A stretch of 64,000 nucleotides of DNA from Sulfurisoma sp963709555 (GCA_963709555.1 CAVPWR010000003.1:372001-436000); one strand, 5' to 3'. Shown: positions 29,575-38,118, counted from the first letter of the stretch. Program-made: numbers and translations. Notes: generated from the letters alone by a model not told the origin.

Positions 29575-31068
29575 GTGGAATACGAGCTCATCGCCGCCGT
29601 CGACCTGGGATCGAACAGCTTCCGCCTGCAGGTCGGGCGCGTGGTCGGCAACCAGATCTATCCGCTCGACGGCCTCAAGGAGGCGGTGCGCCTGGCGGCG
29701 GGCCTGACCCCGGAAAAGACCCTCGATGCCGCAGCGCAGTTGCGGGCGATCGAGGCGCTGTCGCGCTTCGGCGAGCGCCTGCGCGGCTTCGCCCCCGGCG
29801 CCGTGCGGGCGGTGGCGACCAACAGCCTGCGCGTGGCCAAGAACGCCGCCGACTTCCTGCCCGAGGCCGAAGCCGCGCTCGGCTTCCCGATCGAGGTCAT
29901 CGCCGGCCGCGAGGAAGCGCGCCTGATCTACCTCGGCGTCGCCCACACCCTGCCCAATCCGCGTACCCAGCAACTGGTGATGGATATCGGCGGCGGTTCC
30001 ACCGAGTTCATCGTCGGCCGCAACTTCCAGCCGCAGCAGCTCGAGTCGCTCTACATGGGCTGCGTCAGCTACTCCCTGCGCTTTTTCCCCGGCGGCCGCG
30101 TCGACAAGCGTTCGATGAAGGAGGCGGAACTCGCCGGCCGGCGCGAGCTGCAGGGCATCGTCCAGGCCTACAAGGAAACCGGCTGGGAGGAGGCGGTCGG
30201 CTCGTCCGGCACGGCCAAGGCCATCGTCGACCTGCTGGAGCTCAACGGTCTGTCCGAGCGCGGCATCACCCGCGAGGGGCTGGAAGAGTTGCGCAACCGG
30301 CTGGTGCGCGCCGGCGACGCCAGCCGGCTGCAGCTTGAGGGCCTCCGTGCCGACCGCATTCCGGTGCTGCCGGGCGGCATCGCCATCATGTCGGCGGCAT
30401 TCAAGGAATTCGGCCTCGAGCGCATGGAGTTTTCCGAAGGGGCGCTGCGCCTGGGCGTACTCTACGACCTGCTCGGCCGCTATCACCACGATGACCTGCG
30501 CGAGGCCACCGTCGGCCAGTTCATGCAGCGCCACAGCGTCGACCGTCGCCAGGTGGCGCGGGTAACCATGACGGCACTGCTGCTGCTGCACCAGATCCTG
30601 CCCGCGTCGCGCAGCGCCGAGCACGTCGATGCCCAGTTCCTGGCCTGGGCGGCACGCCTGCACGAGATCGGCATTTCGGTGGCGCACTCGAGCTACCACA
30701 AGCACAGTGCCTACATCCTCGCCAATGCCGACATGCCGGGGTTCTCGCGGCGCGACCAGCAGCGCCTGGCGCGCGTCGTGCTCGGCCATCGCGGCAAGCT
30801 CGAGCGCGTCACGCTGGCGGCGCGCGACAGCGCCGACTGGCTGCTGATTTTCGCCCTGCGCACGGCTTCGCTGCTGCACCGGGCGCGTGACGACGACCGC
30901 GAACCGCCGGTCGAGGCGATGCTCGCTGCTCCCGGCTTCCTGCTGACGGTCGATGCCGACTGGCTGGAGAACGCGCCGCTGACGGCAGCGGCGCTCGACG
31001 AGGAAATTCGCCACTGGGCGGCGGTGGGGCTGGAACTCAAGCTGCGCCGGCGTCGCCGGAAGGACTGA
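29575..31068 (+). CDS. ppx: Exopolyphosphatase
   Basis: Releases terminal phosphate from polyphosphate; related to GppA. A 497-residue protein with the ASKHA fold: phosphate-1 motif LIAAVDLGSNSFRLQVGR, phosphate-2 motif VMDIGGGSTEFIVG, and a C-terminal HD-like region (LHEIGISVAHSSYHKHSAYIL). The start is the GTG at 29575, just in front of the conserved motif. It is divergent from ppk1, and directly followed by the mlaE start with no gap. Confidence 0.93.
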   Translation: MEYELIAAVDLGSNSFRLQVGRVVGNQIYPLDGLKEAVRLAAGLTPEKTLDAAAQLRAIEALSRFGERLRGFAPGAVRAVATNSLRVAKNAADFLPEAEAALGFPIEVIAGREEARLIYLGVAHTLPNPRTQQLVMDIGGGSTEFIVGRNFQPQQLESLYMGCVSYSLRFFPGGRVDKRSMKEAELAGRRELQGIVQAYKETGWEEAVGSSGTAKAIVDLLELNGLSERGITREGLEELRNRLVRAGDASRLQLEGLRADRIPVLPGGIAIMSAAFKEFGLERMEFSEGALRLGVLYDLLGRYHHDDLREATVGQFMQRHSVDRRQVARVTMTALLLLHQILPASRSAEHVDAQFLAWAARLHEIGISVAHSSYHKHSAYILANADMPGFSRRDQQRLARVVLGHRGKLERVTLAARDSADWLLIFALRTASLLHRARDDDREPPVEAMLAAPGFLLTVDADWLENAPLTAAALDEEIRHWAAVGLELKLRRRRRKD

Positions 31069-32203
31069 ATGGCCGGGCCTCACATCCGGATAGTGCAGCG
31101 CGACGATGGCGGCTGCAACATCGCGCTGGCCGGACGGTGGACCCTGGTGGCCATCGCCGAGGAGGCGGCGGCACTCGGCCGGCAGCTGGCAGAGCACGGC
31201 CGCGTGGCGAACGCGACCTGGGACTGCCTGGGCATCGAGGCACTCGATTCGGCCGGGGCCATGCTGCTGTGGCGCGCCTGGGGCCGGGCGCTTCCCGGCT
31301 TGCTGCTGGCACAGCCGGCGCACCTGCGCATCTTCGAGCGCATCGGTCAGTGCCGACCACGAGCCGGCGGCGGTGCCACCGCCGCGCTCGCCGCTCGATC
31401 CGGTGATCCACATCGGCGCGGCCGCCATCGGCTTCTGGCGCCAGGTCGTCGACTTTGTCGCGCTGCTTGGCCAGATCGTGCTCGACTGCCTGCATCTGCT
31501 GCGCCTGCCGCAGGACCTGCCGCGGCGCGAGATCTCGGCCAACCTCTACAAGAGCGGCGTGCGCGCCATGCCGGTGACGGCGCTGGTCGGATTCCTCATC
31601 GGCGTCACCCTGTCCTACCTCTCGGCGCTGCAGCTGAGGAACTTCGGCGCCGACGTCTTCATCGTCAACATCCTTGGCATGGGCATCATCCGCGAGCTCG
31701 GCCCGGTCCTCGTCGCCCTGCTGGTGGCCGGCCGCTCGGGCTCGGCCATGACCGCGCAGCTCGGCGTGATGCGCGTCACCGAGGAGATCGACGCGCTCGC
31801 CACCATGGGCATCCCGCGCAGCCTCAGGCTGGTCTTCCCCAAGGTGGTGGCGCTGGCCATCGTCATGCCGCTGCTGGTGCTGTGGGCGACCACCATCGCC
31901 CTCATCGGCGGCATGGTCGCGGCCCAGCTGCAGCTCGACATCAGCTACGGCTTCTTCGTGCAGACCCTGCAGCGCGTGGTGCCGGTCGCCAACCTCTGGA
32001 TCGGCCTGGCCAAGGGGCTGGTGTTCGGCATCCTCATCGCGCTCGTCTCATGCCACTTCGGCCTGCGCGTGCGGCCCAACACCGAGAGCCTCTCAGCCAA
32101 CACCACGGCTTCGGTGGTCACCGCGATCACCCTGGTGATCATCGCCGACGCCATCTTCGCCGTCGCCATGCGCGGCATCGGCATCCCGCGGGTCGGCGGA
32201 TGA
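31069..32203 (+). CDS. mlaE: MlaE-type ABC permease with N-terminal STAS-like domain, one frameshift
   Basis: About 377 residues after removal of one extra base near 31345. Residues 1-90 look like a STAS domain (ALAGRWTLVAIAEEAAAL then LDSAGAMLLWRAW), equivalent to MlaB. The remainder is a MlaE permease with VRAMPVTALVGFLIGVTL, IIRELGPVLVALLVAGRSGSA and GVMRVTEEIDAL. The complex moves phospholipids across the inner membrane. Coupled to mlaF by an ATGA overlap. Confidence 0.88.
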
Positions 32204-32973
32204 GCACGCCGGTCATCTCGGTGCGCGACCTGCACACCCGCTTCGGCGAGCACTGGGTGCACCGGGGCCTCGACCTCGAAGTCGCGGCCGGCGAGCTGGT
32301 GGCGCTGGTCGGCGGCTCGGGCAGCGGCAAGACCACGCTGCTGCGTCAGATGATCGGCCTGCTGACGCCGACGCGGGGCGAGATCCGCTTGTTCGGCGAG
32401 CCGCTGTTCGGCGGCGGCGTCGCCCGCGAGCGCGCGCTGCGGCGGCGCTTCGGCGTGCTGTTCCAGCATGGCGCGCTGTTCTCGGCCTTCAGCGTCTTCG
32501 ACAACATCGCCTTCCCGCTGCGCGAGCTCAAGCGCTTCGACGCCGGTACCATCCGCGATCTGGTCATGCTCAAGCTCGAGATGGTCGAGCTGCTGCCGCG
32601 CCACGCCAGCCTGATGCCGGCCGAGCTCTCCGGCGGCATGGTCAAGCGCGTGGCGCTGGCCCGGGCGCTGGCGCTGGAGCCCGAGCTGCTGCTGCTCGAC
32701 GAGCCGACCTCCGGCCTCGACCCGGACCGTTCCGACGCCTTCGTGCGCCTGATCCGCATGCTCGGCGAGGAACTCGGCCTCACCGTCGTGCTGGTGACCC
32801 ACGATCCCGCCACCCTGTCGGCGCTCGCCACCCGCGTCGCGGTGCTGGCCGAACATCGCATCCTTGCTTATGATGCGATCGAGCAGGTGATCCGCGTCGA
32901 TCACCCCTTCATCCGCAATTTCTTCTTGGCGGAGCGCAGCACCCGCGCGCTGCGCAGCAGCCACAACCTGTAA
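32200..32973 (+). CDS. mlaF: MlaF-type ABC transporter ATPase
   Basis: A 257-residue ATPase that drives the Mla lipid transporter. Walker A is GGSGSGKTT, Q-loop VLFQHGALFSAFSVFDN, signature LSGGMVKRVALARA, Walker B ELLLLDEPTSGLDP and the H-loop VLVTHD. FQHGALF is characteristic of Mla-type ATPases. It overlaps mlaE by ATGA and is followed after nine bases by mlaD. Confidence 0.95.
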   Translation: MSTPVISVRDLHTRFGEHWVHRGLDLEVAAGELVALVGGSGSGKTTLLRQMIGLLTPTRGEIRLFGEPLFGGGVARERALRRRFGVLFQHGALFSAFSVFDNIAFPLRELKRFDAGTIRDLVMLKLEMVELLPRHASLMPAELSGGMVKRVALARALALEPELLLLDEPTSGLDPDRSDAFVRLIRMLGEELGLTVVLVTHDPATLSALATRVAVLAEHRILAYDAIEQVIRVDHPFIRNFFLAERSTRALRSSHNL

Positions 32974-32982
32974 AACGCCCTC

Positions 32983-33915
32983 ATGGAAAACCGCGCCCAC
33001 GCCCTCGCCGCCGGCCTCTTCGTGCTGCTGCTCGGCATCGCCGCGGCGCTGGCGCTGTGGTGGTTCGGCGGGCAGCGCGCCGAGAGCGCCAATTACTACC
33101 TGGTCGAGACCGGCCGCGACGTCAGCGGCCTCAATCCCCAGGCCCAGGTGCGCTACCGTGGCATCCGCGCCGGCAAGGTCGAGAGCATCGAGCCCGACGC
33201 GAAGGACCGGCGGCTGATCCTCATCCGCATCAGCCTCGACCGCAAGTATCCGGTCACGGCGAAGACCGTCGCCCGCATGGGCTACCAGGGGCTGACGGGC
33301 CTGGGCTACATCCACCTCGAGGACGACGGCAGCAGCGACCAGCTGCTCGAGGCGAAGGGCGACGAGCTGCCGCGCATCGGCATGAAGCCCTCGCTGTTCG
33401 AGTCGCTCACCGAGAAGGGCGGCGACATCGCCGGCCAGTTGGCGGAGGTGGCGAAGCGGATGTCGGCCTTGATGAACGAGAAGAACGTGCAGAACCTGTC
33501 GCGCACGGTCGAGAACGTCGCGACGGCATCCGAAGGCCTGAAAGAGCTGCCCAAGGTGATCGCGGCGATGCGCGAGATGCTTTCCGATACCAACATCAAG
33601 CGCATGAACGCGCTGCTGGTGCACCTGGAGAAGGCCGCCGGCGAGGCGGCGCCGCTCACCGCCGAAGTGCGCGAGATGGTGAAGACCATGACGGCGCTGT
33701 CGCAGCGCCTCGACCTGATTGCGGGCGAAGCCGGGGCCGATACCCTGCCGCGGGTCAATGCCCTGCTGCGCGACCTGCAGACCAGCACGCGGCAGATGAC
33801 GCGGATCCTCGAAATGGTCGACGATTCGCCGCAATCCTTCATTTTCGGGCGCGGCCCGGCCGCGCCGGGCCCGGGCGAACCGGGCTTCGGCGCCGCCACC
33901 GCGGCCCCGCGGTGA
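32983..33915 (+). CDS. mlaD: MlaD-type MCE-domain protein
   Basis: A 310-residue substrate-binding component. One N-terminal membrane helix (about 5-26), then an MCE domain (VSGLNPQAQVRYRGIRAGKVESI then GYQGLTGLGYIHLED), then a long helical region with coiled-coil character (about 140-270) that is longer than in E. coli MlaD. Members form a hexameric lipid tunnel in the periplasm. The tail is rich in Pro/Gly/Ala. Confidence 0.92.
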   Translation: MENRAHALAAGLFVLLLGIAAALALWWFGGQRAESANYYLVETGRDVSGLNPQAQVRYRGIRAGKVESIEPDAKDRRLILIRISLDRKYPVTAKTVARMGYQGLTGLGYIHLEDDGSSDQLLEAKGDELPRIGMKPSLFESLTEKGGDIAGQLAEVAKRMSALMNEKNVQNLSRTVENVATASEGLKELPKVIAAMREMLSDTNIKRMNALLVHLEKAAGEAAPLTAEVREMVKTMTALSQRLDLIAGEAGADTLPRVNALLRDLQTSTRQMTRILEMVDDSPQSFIFGRGPAAPGPGEPGFGAATAAPR

Positions 33916-33932
33916 CACGGGAGCAGACGACG

Positions 33933-34514
33933 ATGCGCATCCTTCTTTCCCTGCTGGCGGCGCTGGCCCTGGCCGGCTGCGTGCCCAACAACGTCCGCCA
34001 GACCGAGGCGGCCGTCTTCGATATCGGGACAGCGGCAGGCGGCTGGGCGGCACCGGCGCTGCAGCGCATCGATGTCGCCGCGCCGTCCTGGCTCGGCACC
34101 GCGGCGATGCAATACCGCTTGGCCTACAGCGAGGGGACGCGCCGCCGCGCCTATGCCGACAGCCGCTGGGCGGCGCCACCGGCCGAACTGCTCGAACGGG
34201 CGTTGCGCCGCCGCGCGGTCGCCGCCGCCGGCGAGCCGATGCTGGCCTGCCGTCTGCGCATCGAGCTCGACGAGTTCGTGCAGGTCTTCGATGCGCCGCA
34301 GACCAGCCGCGTGGTGATCGCCGTGCGCGCCCGGCTGGTGTCGCGCTTCGAGCAGCCGCTGCTGGGGCGCAGCTTCGGCGTCGAGCGTCCGGCAGGGAGC
34401 GATGCACGTGGCGGCGTGGCGGCCACGGCGGTCGCCGTGGAAGAACTCGGTAACCAGCTGGCAGCCTGGGTCGCCGCCGAAAAGTCGGTGCTGGCGACAC
34501 GGTGCCTGGAGTGA
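33933..34514 (+). CDS. ABC-type transport auxiliary lipoprotein (PqiC/YmbA-like)
   Basis: A 193-residue lipoprotein: signal peptide MRILLSLLAALALAGC with the acylated cysteine at residue 16. The mature part (QRIDVAAPSWLGTAAMQYRLAY, SRWAAPPAELLERAL, RLRIELDEFVQVFD) fits the DUF330/PqiC family, outer-membrane partners of MCE transporters. Placement after mlaEFD supports this. A dispersed-motif copy lies at its 3' end. Confidence 0.82.
   Translation: MRILLSLLAALALAGCVPNNVRQTEAAVFDIGTAAGGWAAPALQRIDVAAPSWLGTAAMQYRLAYSEGTRRRAYADSRWAAPPAELLERALRRRAVAAAGEPMLACRLRIELDEFVQVFDAPQTSRVVIAVRARLVSRFEQPLLGRSFGVERPAGSDARGGVAATAVAVEELGNQLAAWVAAEKSVLATRCLE
34480..34502 (+). repeat. Dispersed coding motif, copy 5
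   Basis: AAAAGTCGGTGCTGGCGACA followed by CGG, two differences from consensus, at the 3' end of the auxiliary lipoprotein gene; read in a different frame here (KSVLATR). Confidence 0.5.
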
Positions 34515-34519
34515 ATGCC

Positions 34520-35299
34520 ATGGATGAGCCGCTGCTGCTGCGGGCTGAAGCCGATGGCGTCGTCACGCTGACGCTCAATCGTCCCGCCCAGTTCAACGCG
34601 CTGTCCGAGGCCCTGCTGGCCGAACTGCAGGCGGCGCTGGAACGGGTCGGCGCCGACAGCACGGCGCGCGTGGTGGTGATCGCCGGAGCCGGCAAAGCTT
34701 TCTGCGCCGGGCACGATCTAAAGGAAATGCGCGCCAATCACGACAAGACTTACATGCAGGCGCTGTTCCGCCAGTGCGCCAGGGTGATGACGACCATCGC
34801 CGCGCTGCCGCAGCCGGTGATCGCGCGGGTGCATGGCATCGCCACGGCGGCCGGTTGCCAGCTGGTCGCCGCCTGCGACCTCGCGGTGGCGGCCGACGTG
34901 GCCCGGTTCGCCGTTTCCGGCATCAATGTCGGCCTTTTCTGCTCGACGCCGGCCGTGGCGCTGTCGCGCAACATGGGCCGCAAGCAGGCCCTGGAAATGC
35001 TGCTCACCGGCGAGTTCATCGACGCCATGGATGCGCAGCGGCGCGGCCTGGTCAATCGGGTCGTGCCGGTCGATGCTCTGGATGCCGAAGTGAAGCGGCT
35101 GGCCGAAGCCATCTGCGGAAAGTCGGCGCTGGCGATACGCCTCGGCAAGGAATTGTTCTACCGCCAGCTCGAAATGGGCGGCGAGGCCGCCTACCAGCTG
35201 GCCGTGGAAACCATGGCCTGCAACATGATGAGCGAGGATGCCGCTGGCGGCATCGACGCCTTCATGGAAAAGCGCAAGCCGGAGTGGCGGGGCCGCTAG
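34520..35299 (+). CDS. Enoyl-CoA hydratase/isomerase family protein
   Basis: A 259-residue crotonase-fold enzyme. AGAGKAFCAGHDLKEMR (about 60-76) provides the oxyanion-hole HDL, and GIATAAGCQLVAACDLAVAA the second oxyanion loop. The usual second catalytic glutamate position has SGINVGLFCSTP, so it resembles the ECHDC3-type group rather than classical hydratases; the reaction is uncertain. The ATG at 34520 is chosen over a GTG six codons earlier that overlaps the previous gene. Near the Mla and etf genes. Confidence 0.85.
   Translation: MDEPLLLRAEADGVVTLTLNRPAQFNALSEALLAELQAALERVGADSTARVVVIAGAGKAFCAGHDLKEMRANHDKTYMQALFRQCARVMTTIAALPQPVIARVHGIATAAGCQLVAACDLAVAADVARFAVSGINVGLFCSTPAVALSRNMGRKQALEMLLTGEFIDAMDAQRRGLVNRVVPVDALDAEVKRLAEAICGKSALAIRLGKELFYRQLEMGGEAAYQLAVETMACNMMSEDAAGGIDAFMEKRKPEWRGR
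35119..35139 (+). repeat. Dispersed coding motif, copy 6 (weaker)
   Basis: AAAGTCGGCGCTGGCGATAC in the enoyl-CoA hydratase gene, two differences from consensus; encodes GKSALAIR, which may simply be family sequence. Confidence 0.35.
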
Positions 35300-35323
35300 G
35301 GCTCGCCAGCAGAAGCTGCGCGG

Positions 35324-35587
35324 TCAGTGCTTGCGCCGCGGCGGCGCGGCGGCGATCGGTCCGCGACCTTCGATGTGACGGAAGGTGATGCGGCCCTTGC
35401 TCAGGTCGTAAGGGGACAGTTCCAGCGAAACCTTGTCGCCGGCGAGGATGCGGATGTGGTGCTTGCGCATCTTGCCCGCGCTGTACGCCACCAGCTTGTG
35501 GCCGTTGTCGAGGGTGACGCGAAAACGCGAATCGGGCAGCACTTCCTCCACCACGCCATTCATTTCAAGGAGTTCTTCCTTGGCCAT
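35324..35587 (-). CDS. infA: Translation initiation factor IF-1
   Basis: An 87-residue S1/OB-fold protein that binds the 30S A-site during initiation. MAKEELLEMNGVVEEVLPDSRFRV and GKMRKHHIRILAGDKV are diagnostic, and the C-terminus carries a basic extension (PIAAAPPRRKH) making it longer than the 72-residue form. Betaproteobacteria often have this longer second copy near cspA. The start at 35587 rather than two codons earlier matches the family. Confidence 0.93.
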   Translation of the reverse strand: MAKEELLEMNGVVEEVLPDSRFRVTLDNGHKLVAYSAGKMRKHHIRILAGDKVSLELSPYDLSKGRITFRHIEGRGPIAAAPPRRKH

Positions 35588-35611
35588 GATCATGCCTCCA
35601 TGGAAAGTCGG

Positions 35612-35640
35612 AAAGAAAAAGCCCGGCGATTGCCGGGCTT
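35612..35640 (-). terminator. Intrinsic terminator of cspA
   Basis: On the minus strand AAGCCCGGC, a four-base loop and GCCGGGCTT are followed by TTTTCTTTCC. It lies 52 bases after the cspA stop and before infA, so the two genes are separate transcripts or infA depends on read-through. Confidence 0.85.
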
Positions 35641-35691
35641 GTCGGGCAGGGCTGGCAGCGTGGCCGAAAGCTACGCCTGCCAGCCTGTCCC

Positions 35692-35898
35692 TTAGTCCGC
35701 GGCGCGGATGTTCGACGCCTGCTGGCCCTTGGGGCCCTGGGTGACGTCGAAGCTGACGCGCTGACCTTCGGTCAGGGTCTTGAAACCCTGAGCCTGGATC
35801 GCGGAGAAATGGGCGAAGAGATCATCGCCGCCGTTTTCGGGGGTGATGAAGCCAAAGCCCTTGGAATCGTTGAACCACTTCACAGTACCTGTTGCCAT
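35692..35898 (-). CDS. cspA: Cold-shock protein
   Basis: A 68-residue single OB-fold RNA chaperone: GTVKWFNDSKGFGFITPE (RNP1) and DDLFAHFSAI (RNP2). It melts RNA secondary structure at low temperature. The transcript is monocistronic, with a strong promoter about 140 bases upstream and an intrinsic terminator downstream. The long untranslated leader is typical of cold-regulated csp genes. Confidence 0.97.
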   Translation of the reverse strand: MATGTVKWFNDSKGFGFITPENGGDDLFAHFSAIQAQGFKTLTEGQRVSFDVTQGPKGQQASNIRAAD

Positions 35899-36047
35899 GT
35901 CTTGAATATCCTAAAAAAAACAATAGAAGGGGCAAGCCCCCGGGTGGGACGAAGATCAAGACGGCAGGGTGATGAAGGGAGAAATACCGCGGAACCGCGG
36001 GTACTGAGCCAGACAACAACGGCATGACTTGAATATCGCTGGCGTGC

Positions 36048-36076
36048 ATTATCCTCTGCAATGCGCGAATTTGCAA
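36048..36076 (-). promoter_or_regulatory. cspA promoter and long 5' leader
   Basis: On the minus strand TTGCAA (36076-36071), a 17-bp spacer and GATAAT (36053-36048). Transcription would start near 36041 and give a leader of about 140 nt before cspA. The rest of the 348-bp gap between cspA and etfB (35899-36246) contains this leader and an AT-rich stretch; no gene is seen. Confidence 0.75.
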
Positions 36077-36182
36077 ATTAAATATCAGGAAATGACAATG
36101 GAAATCCCGGTTCGGCTGTTCGGCGGCACCCTCAAGCGGTGACGCATTGAAATCGGGGGCGGTTTGGACTGGCATGGCAGAA

Positions 36183-36200
36183 GCCATACCGTACCGTATG
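36183..36200. promoter_or_regulatory. Possible operator upstream of etfB
   Basis: An interrupted palindrome CCATAC-N6-GTATGG centred 55 bp before the etfB start. Size and symmetry suit a dimeric repressor, but no -10/-35 pair is certain nearby and no regulator gene is adjacent. Confidence 0.3.
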
Positions 36201-36246
36201 GAAAGCTTGCCGTTAAACTAACAGCTTCCCATTCAGGAGGTTGCGC

Positions 36247-36999
36247 GTGAAGGTCCTCGTTCCCGTCAAGCGGGTGATCGATTACAACGTCAAGGTGCGC
36301 GTCAAGGCCGATGGCTCGGGCGTCGATCTGGCCAACGTCAAGATGGCGATGAACCCCTTCGACGAGATCGCCGTCGAGGAGGCTCTCCGCCTCAAGGAAG
36401 CCGGCATCGCCACCGAGGTGGTCGCCGTGAGTTGCGGCATGACGTCCTGCCAGGAAACACTGCGCACCGCGATGGCCCTGGGCGCCGACCGGGCGATCCT
36501 GGTCGAGACGGATGTCGAACTGCAGCCGCTGGCCGTGGCCAAGCTGCTGCAGGCGCTGGCGGCGAAGGAACAGCCGCAGCTGGTGATCCTCGGCAAGCAG
36601 GCGATCGACGACGATTCCAACCAGACCGGGCAGATGCTGGCCGCGCTGCTGGGCTGGCCGCAGGCGACCTTCGCCTCGAAGGTCGCCATCGCCGACGGCC
36701 GGGCCACGGTGACGCGCGAGATCGACGGCGGCCTCGAGACGCTGGAACTGCCGTTGCCGGCGGTGGTGACCACCGACCTGCGCCTCAACGAGCCGCGCTA
36801 TGCCACGCTGCCCAACATCATGAAGGCGAAGAAGAAGCCGCTCGACGTGGTCAGGCCCGCCGACCTCGGCGTGGATGTCACGCCGCGGCTGGTGACCCTG
36901 AAAGTGGTGGAGCCGCCAAAACGCCAGGCCGGGGTCAGGGTCGCCGACGTGGCCGAGCTGGTGGCCAAACTCAAGAACGAAGCGAAGGTGATCGCATGA
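36247..36999 (+). CDS. etfB: Electron transfer flavoprotein beta subunit
   Basis: A 250-residue subunit of the FAD/AMP heterodimer that takes electrons from acyl-CoA dehydrogenases to the quinone pool. MKVLVPVKRVIDYNVKVRVK at the start, AMNPFDEIAVEEALRLKE and the AMP-binding GKQAIDDDSNQTGQM are diagnostic. The start is GTG at 36247, six bases after a perfect AGGAGG. Overlaps etfA by ATGA. Confidence 0.97.
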   Translation: MKVLVPVKRVIDYNVKVRVKADGSGVDLANVKMAMNPFDEIAVEEALRLKEAGIATEVVAVSCGMTSCQETLRTAMALGADRAILVETDVELQPLAVAKLLQALAAKEQPQLVILGKQAIDDDSNQTGQMLAALLGWPQATFASKVAIADGRATVTREIDGGLETLELPLPAVVTTDLRLNEPRYATLPNIMKAKKKPLDVVRPADLGVDVTPRLVTLKVVEPPKRQAGVRVADVAELVAKLKNEAKVIA

Positions 37000-37937
37000 G
37001 CATCCTGGTCATCGCCGAACACGACAACGCCAGCCTCAAGGCCGCCACCCTCAATACCATTACCGCCGCGGCGAAGATCGGCGCTCAGCTGGGTACGGAT
37101 ATCCATGTCCTCGTCGCCGGCAGCGGCTGCGCCGCTGCCGCACAGGCCGCCGCGCAACTGGCTGGCGTGACGCAAGTTCTGGTCGCCGACGCGCCGCACT
37201 ACGCCGGGCAGATCGCCGAGAACGAGGCGGCACTGATCGTCGCCAATGCCGGCGGCCACACGCACATCCTCGCCCCGGCGACCAGCCACGGCAAGAACGT
37301 GCTGCCGCGGGTCGCCGCGCTGCTCGACGTGGCGCAGATCTCCGACATCATCGCCGTCGAGTCGCCCGACACCTTCGTGCGACCGATCTACGCCGGCAAT
37401 GCGCTGGCGACGGTGAAGTCCTCCGACGCGGTCAAGGTCATCACCGTGCGCACCACCGCCTTCGACCCCGCCAGGCAGGGCGGCGCCGCCGCCATCGAGA
37501 ACATCGCGGCGGGCCCCGACCTCGGCCTGTCGAAGCTGCTCGGCCGCGAACTGACCCAGTCGGCGCGGCCCGAGCTCGGCGCGGCCAAGGTCATCGTTTC
37601 CGGCGGCCGCGGCCTGGCCTCGGGCGAGAATTACCACAAGCTGCTGGAGCCGCTGGCCGACAAGCTGAATGCCGCGCTCGGTGCTTCGCGCGCGGCGGTC
37701 GACGCCGGCTTCGTGCCCAACGACTACCAGGTCGGCCAGACCGGCAAGATCGTCGCGCCGCAACTGTACATCGCCATCGGCATCTCCGGCGCGATCCAGC
37801 ACCTGGCCGGCATGAAGGACTCGAAGGTGATCGTCGCCATCAACAAGGACCCGGAGGCGCCGATCTTCCAGGTGGCCGACTACGGCCTGGTCGGTGACCT
37901 GTTCACCCTCGTGCCCGAACTGACCGCGGCACTCTAG
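36996..37937 (+). CDS. etfA: Electron transfer flavoprotein alpha subunit
   Basis: A 313-residue partner of EtfB, which binds FAD. The N-terminal domain starts MSILVIAEHDNASLK; the C-terminal FAD domain has VSGGRGLASGENY, GFVPNDYQVGQTGKIVAPQLYIAIGISGAIQH and NKDPEAPIFQVADYGLVGD. Translationally coupled to etfB. The acyl-CoA dehydrogenase 0.9 kb downstream is a likely electron donor. Confidence 0.97.
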   Translation: MSILVIAEHDNASLKAATLNTITAAAKIGAQLGTDIHVLVAGSGCAAAAQAAAQLAGVTQVLVADAPHYAGQIAENEAALIVANAGGHTHILAPATSHGKNVLPRVAALLDVAQISDIIAVESPDTFVRPIYAGNALATVKSSDAVKVITVRTTAFDPARQGGAAAIENIAAGPDLGLSKLLGRELTQSARPELGAAKVIVSGGRGLASGENYHKLLEPLADKLNAALGASRAAVDAGFVPNDYQVGQTGKIVAPQLYIAIGISGAIQHLAGMKDSKVIVAINKDPEAPIFQVADYGLVGDLFTLVPELTAAL

Positions 37938-37939
37938 CC

Positions 37940-38118
37940 ATGCGCCGAGCCGCCTCAAGCATGGCGCAGCCACCGGAGCGGAGCCGCGCAGCGGCGAACA
38001 CCCGTTTCCCACGGTCGGCTTTGCATAGCCGTCCGGCTTCGTCGGCGCGGAGCGGTGCTCCGCGAAACCCCGACTACGCCCCCCGCGCGGGCGGGGGCCG
38101 GGGGGTGGGGGCGTCGCG
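37940..38118. repeat. GC-rich structured intergenic segment
   Basis: Lies between etfA and the CbiM-like gene. It contains a perfect hairpin CGCGGAGC-GGT-GCTCCGCG (38046-38064) and CCCCCCGCGCGGGCGGGGG (from about 38081). The latter resembles CCCCCGCCGGCGGGCGGGGG near 15801. No T-tract follows. It may be another repeat family, but no second full copy is found in the window. Confidence 0.45.

Noticed and set aside
31945..34737. A 930-residue open frame on the minus strand across the Mla operon
   Set aside because: It is antisense to mlaF, mlaD, the lipoprotein and the enoyl-CoA hydratase gene; the translation is low-complexity His/Arg/Ala-rich and matches no family.
35119..35139. Strong member of the dispersed motif in the enoyl-CoA hydratase gene
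   Set aside because: The encoded GKSALA is common in this enzyme family, so the match may be protein conservation; kept only as a weak copy.
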